64,000 bases of DNA. Source: JAIBAJ01 sp965284645. Its GTDB lineage: Bacteria > Bacteroidota > Bacteroidia > JAIBAJ01. A program made the position numbers and the translations under genes. Each line of letters opens with the position of its first letter. The first letter of the stretch is position 1. Positions 61,035 through 64,000 of the stretch are shown here, one piece after another. The DNA lies in the NCBI GenBank assembly GCA_965284645.1, contig OZ260106.1, forward strand, positions 1 through 64,000. The letters run 5' to 3'. Below the pieces are notes generated by a model, which ran no database searches, was not told the origin of the DNA, and saw only the letters and a list, made by a program, of their open reading frames with translations.

Positions 61035-62360
61035 CTAATTTTCACAAGGACCACACTTCTTCTTATAAAATTTTGTACAATCCTGAAAGGCGTTTTTCGA
61101 ATGCAAATAGTCCACTTCAAACCTGTCTTTCCTGGCGTTGAACTTAAATTTGAATCCATCAATCACCAACGACTTACCTGCCTTGGCCCATTCACCAATA
61201 TCCTTGGTATCCGATTCTAAGGTATGAATAGAGCCACCCGTTTTATACGCCAAATTCACATACTGCGGATTAATGCCCAACTGCGACCCACACAATATAA
61301 TCTTTACCGGAACTTTTATCGAATCGGATTTACAATAATCCTTCATACAGCTTCGGTTGTCGGCAATCATAATCAGCTCCTTAAAATCGGCCGTCTTTTC
61401 TATACCTTTTAGTAAGGCATCTATATTGTTTTCCTCAATATCATTGCTTTCCTTGTTCTTCAAACTCTTCATCAACTTCATAAGCTTTTTTACATCAGTA
61501 TTCTCCTGATAAAAAACGCCTCCACACTCCCCAATCGATTTACTGTTGTCATCGCCACGTTGGTCGGTAAACAAAACCAAGTTCTTTACCCCACTTTCTT
61601 TTAAATGCTGCATATGCCAAAGTATCAACTTCACCCCGAATTCATACATGCTTCCAGTCCAATCCAGCACCACTAACGAATGCTTCCATTCCAAATGCCG
61701 ATCAAATACCTTTTCAATGGTGGAATCGGGCGAAGGGGAAAGCTGCAACAAAAACCGCTTATACTGGTTTTGATTGCTTTGCAAAACCTTGGCCTCTATA
61801 CCTTCCGATGGCTCCAATAGGCCTTGATTGTTCGGCTGTACCGAATCTGTCGCTGGCACTTCCGACCTCAACTCATAAACTATTTCAATACCATGCGGCA
61901 ATAAAATTGCTTCTTGCTCACTCTTACATTGGGTTTGGAGGACTAAGTTCCACTCAATGTCTTCGGAGTTTAAGCTGGAATCAAGAAGGAAAAGCTGGTT
62001 TAAACGATCGGTTAGGAGTTTTTTGTAATTGGTTCGCCATAAACTCTTGTCCAACGGATACTTGGTGTAAATTAAATTGATTTCAACTACCGATTTAGCT
62101 TTGGGTAATTTATGCCAAGCATCAGGATTCTTGAGGGTTGAACTCGCATAACCATTCTCCAAAAAGAGATGATTTGGCTTGTCCTTTGCATCAAATCTAT
62201 CTATTTCAAGCAAGTTGAATTTCTCTTCCAAATCTACGGCCGAACCTGGTTTCAACGCATTCGACGAAAAATGCTTCTGGGCCAGAACGGAAAAATTAAG
62301 GCCTAGCAATGCCAATCCAATCACCCACCTTAAAGTCCGTAGAATCAGTTGCCTTTTCAA
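61035..62360 (-). CDS. Secreted protein with degenerate vWA-like domain
   Basis: 441 residues with signal peptide (SVLAQ). Central segment HSLVVLDWTGSMYEFGVKLILWHM resembles a von Willebrand A fold with a modified MIDAS motif (DWTGS), followed by NLVLFTDQRGDD and LIMIADNRSCMKDYC. The C-terminus is Cys-rich (FQDCTKFYKKKCGPCEN). Function unknown. Confidence 0.72.
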   Translation of the reverse strand: MKRQLILRTLRWVIGLALLGLNFSVLAQKHFSSNALKPGSAVDLEEKFNLLEIDRFDAKDKPNHLFLENGYASSTLKNPDAWHKLPKAKSVVEINLIYTKYPLDKSLWRTNYKKLLTDRLNQLFLLDSSLNSEDIEWNLVLQTQCKSEQEAILLPHGIEIVYELRSEVPATDSVQPNNQGLLEPSEGIEAKVLQSNQNQYKRFLLQLSPSPDSTIEKVFDRHLEWKHSLVVLDWTGSMYEFGVKLILWHMQHLKESGVKNLVLFTDQRGDDNSKSIGECGGVFYQENTDVKKLMKLMKSLKNKESNDIEENNIDALLKGIEKTADFKELIMIADNRSCMKDYCKSDSIKVPVKIILCGSQLGINPQYVNLAYKTGGSIHTLESDTKDIGEWAKAGKSLVIDGFKFKFNARKDRFEVDYLHSKNAFQDCTKFYKKKCGPCEN

Positions 62361-62482
62361 GAATCAAATCATAAGTGCAGCTTATAGCAAATTTAGAAAA
62401 AAATGTTCCCCTCAAGGAATGTTTTGATCCAAATTTAATGGCTTTACTGCGGCTTTGTCAATTCTAGCTTACCTTAGCACCA

Positions 62483-63745
62483 ATGCTTACACTCATTCCA
62501 ATTCTTTTTGTGATTGGCTATTTAGCCATTGCTTTCGAGCATCCTTTGCAAATCAATAAAACAGCTACAGCTTTGATTACCGGGGTTTTATGCTGGACTT
62601 TGTATGCGCTTAGCGGAACTGTCGACCCTCACCACATCCTGGAACAACTTGGCCACCACTTGGAATCGGTTTCGGAAATATTGTTCTTTTTATTAGGCGC
62701 CATGACCATCGTAGAATTAGTGGATGCCCATCATGGTTTCAATATTATTACCGACCGAATCAACACCCGCAACGCTGTAGTCTTGATGTGGATTGTTGCC
62801 TTTGTCTCTTTTTTCTTATCCGCTGCCCTCGATAACCTTACAACGGCTATTGTTATGGTTTCTTTGCTTCGAAAATTACTACCCAAAGGACAAAAACGCT
62901 TGCTGATGGCCTCGGTGGTGATTATCGCAGCGAATGCAGGCGGCGCGTGGTCGCCCATTGGTGATGTAACAACCACCATGCTTTGGATCGGCGGACAAAT
63001 TAGCGCCAGCCATATCATTACCGGCATATTTATTCCTAGCTTGGTGAGTTTGCTTATTCCTTTGGGAATTTTCTCTTACCAACTTCGCAACGACAAAGAT
63101 TTGCCAGCCATTCCGCATAGTACACATGCAACACCCGATGGCAGCAAAATCATGTTCTTTCTCGGCATCGGATCCTTATTGTTCGTTCCTATTTTCAAAA
63201 CCGTAACCCACCTCCCTCCTTACATGGGCGTATTGTTAGGCCTTTCCATTGTGTGGATTGCCTCTGAACTTATCCACAAAGACAAAGACGAAGAGGCTAA
63301 AAAACCTTTCACAGCAGGATTTGCCTTAAGTAAAATAGACAGTTCTTCTATACTTTTTTTCCTCGGAATTTTAATGGCTATCGGCAGTCTCGAATCCTTA
63401 GGAATGCTGGAGACTTTAGCCAAATGGATGGATCAGAAAATTGGCAATATGGAAATAATCGTTACCGCCATTGGATTGGCCTCCTCCATTATCGACAACG
63501 TGCCACTGGTGGCTGCGAGCATGGGAATGTACTCCTTGGAGGTGTATCCGATGGACCATAAACTATGGGAAATGATGGCCTTTTGCGCCGGAACGGGCGG
63601 AAGTATCCTTATTATCGGTTCGGCCGCAGGAGTAGCAGTAATGGGAATGGAGAAAATCGACTTTATTTGGTACCTTAAACGCATCAGCCTCGTAACATTA
63701 ATCGGATACTTGGCCGGAACGATTACGTATTTATTGTTGGTATAG
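62483..63745 (+). CDS. nhaD: NhaD-type Na+/H+ antiporter
   Basis: 420 residues, about 12 membrane helices. Ion-transporter superfamily blocks: FFLLGAMTIVELVDAHHGF, SAALDNLTTAIVMVSLLRKL, AANAGGAWSPIGDVTTTMLW, and the second half ASSIIDNVPLVAASMGMY and GTGGSILIIGSAAGVAVMG. Paired DN motifs and TxxxWxx elements are typical of NhaD. Extrudes sodium for protons. Confidence 0.92.
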   Translation: MLTLIPILFVIGYLAIAFEHPLQINKTATALITGVLCWTLYALSGTVDPHHILEQLGHHLESVSEILFFLLGAMTIVELVDAHHGFNIITDRINTRNAVVLMWIVAFVSFFLSAALDNLTTAIVMVSLLRKLLPKGQKRLLMASVVIIAANAGGAWSPIGDVTTTMLWIGGQISASHIITGIFIPSLVSLLIPLGIFSYQLRNDKDLPAIPHSTHATPDGSKIMFFLGIGSLLFVPIFKTVTHLPPYMGVLLGLSIVWIASELIHKDKDEEAKKPFTAGFALSKIDSSSILFFLGILMAIGSLESLGMLETLAKWMDQKIGNMEIIVTAIGLASSIIDNVPLVAASMGMYSLEVYPMDHKLWEMMAFCAGTGGSILIIGSAAGVAVMGMEKIDFIWYLKRISLVTLIGYLAGTITYLLLV

Positions 63746-63750
63746 CACAT

Positions 63751-63781
63751 AAAAAAACCCCGAATTGCTTCGAGGTTTTTT
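63751..63781. terminator. Bidirectional terminator
   Basis: AAAAAACCCCGAA paired with TTCGAGGTTTTTT (one mismatch) between the convergent nhaD and ferredoxin genes; T-runs on both strands. Confidence 0.85.
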
Positions 63782-63799
63782 AGGATAAGGTTTGCTAGA

Positions 63800-64000
63800 T
63801 TAAGCGTGCATAGCTGCTTTTTTCTCCAACAATTGCTCTTGACTCTCTCTGAAATCAGGATCATCAACGCAGCAATCAACCGGACAAACGGCTGCACATT
63901 GTGGTTCGTCGTGGAAACCAACACATTCTGTGCATTTATCACTTACAATGTAGTAGGTATCTAATTTTTTGGGCTCTTGGGCGGCATCTGCATCAGCCGA
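63800..64000 (-). CDS. 4Fe-4S ferredoxin, 5' part outside window
   Basis: The last 66 codons on the minus strand read YYIVSDKCTECVGFHDEP, then QCAAVCPVDCCVDDPDF. Cysteines fit one 4Fe-4S cluster (CxxC...C...CPVDC) of YfhL-type bacterial ferredoxins. The N-terminus with the other cysteine set is beyond base 64000. Confidence 0.88.
   Translation of the reverse strand, partial: SADADAAQEPKKLDTYYIVSDKCTECVGFHDEPQCAAVCPVDCCVDDPDFRESQEQLLEKKAAMHA

Overview
The window is a piece of a Bacteroidota chromosome. The evidence is a type IX secretion plug protein (2605-3921), the order ftsX / DUF3098 / uppP / truB (4069-6774), TAnnTTTG-type -7 promoter boxes, a bestrophin-like channel, a NhaD antiporter and dispersed repeats that I recall from Bacteroidota genomes. 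Genus and species cannot be told from this sequence.

Layout. 1-9999 is ordinary chromosome: a peptide-binding lipoprotein, methylmalonyl-CoA epimerase, the T9SS plug, ftsX, uppP, truB, a thioesterase, small lipoproteins and bestrophin, with about 1 kb of repeats at 8.2-9.1 kb. 10093-57585 is an integron-type cassette array, read on the minus strand. 57586-58835 holds a candidate attI and a tyrosine recombinase. 59112-64000 is chromosome again: ssb, an SRPBCC/GyrI-like protein, a vWA-like protein, nhaD and ferredoxin.

The array. 22 imperfect palindromes (21 of about 125 nt and one of 58 nt) separate gene units. I number the cassettes C1 (next to the integrase, 57.6 kb) to C22 (distal, 10.1 kb). 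Nearly every gene lies on the minus strand, starts close to the cassette's 5' end and stops close to, or inside, its attC. In 18 of 22 cassettes the first bases (TT plus 4-7 nt) are the reverse complement of the bases ending the same cassette's attC. That is the classical signature of integron cassettes made from circles. Two cassettes, C3 and C6, appear identical over 952 bp, with the copy ending exactly at the predicted crossover points. The adjacent recombinase resembles XerC/D, lacks the insertion typical of IntI, has an extra N-terminal domain and reads towards the array.

Cargo. Toxin-antitoxin modules (C22, C15, C8), a HEPN-type protein whose 3' end overlaps a tRNA-like sequence (C17), a three-gene nucleotidyltransferase-like operon (C16), predicted nucleases (C18, C13, C6/C3), a Schlafen/AlbA-type protein with a partner (C1), a catalytically degenerate GyrB mimic (C9), secreted and outer-membrane proteins (C21, C14, C10, C5, C4) and two very large cassettes (C12, 8.6 kb; C11, 15.5 kb). 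The large ones carry two RND heavy-metal efflux operons, a Zn/Cd-type P-ATPase, two two-component systems, a TonB receptor and an IS3 element. Five related hairpins with a conserved TCTT/ATGT internal loop and differing stems bound these metal modules. The distal cassettes C19-C22 have degenerate sites, an IS91-type insertion and a decayed toxin gene, as expected for the old end of an array.
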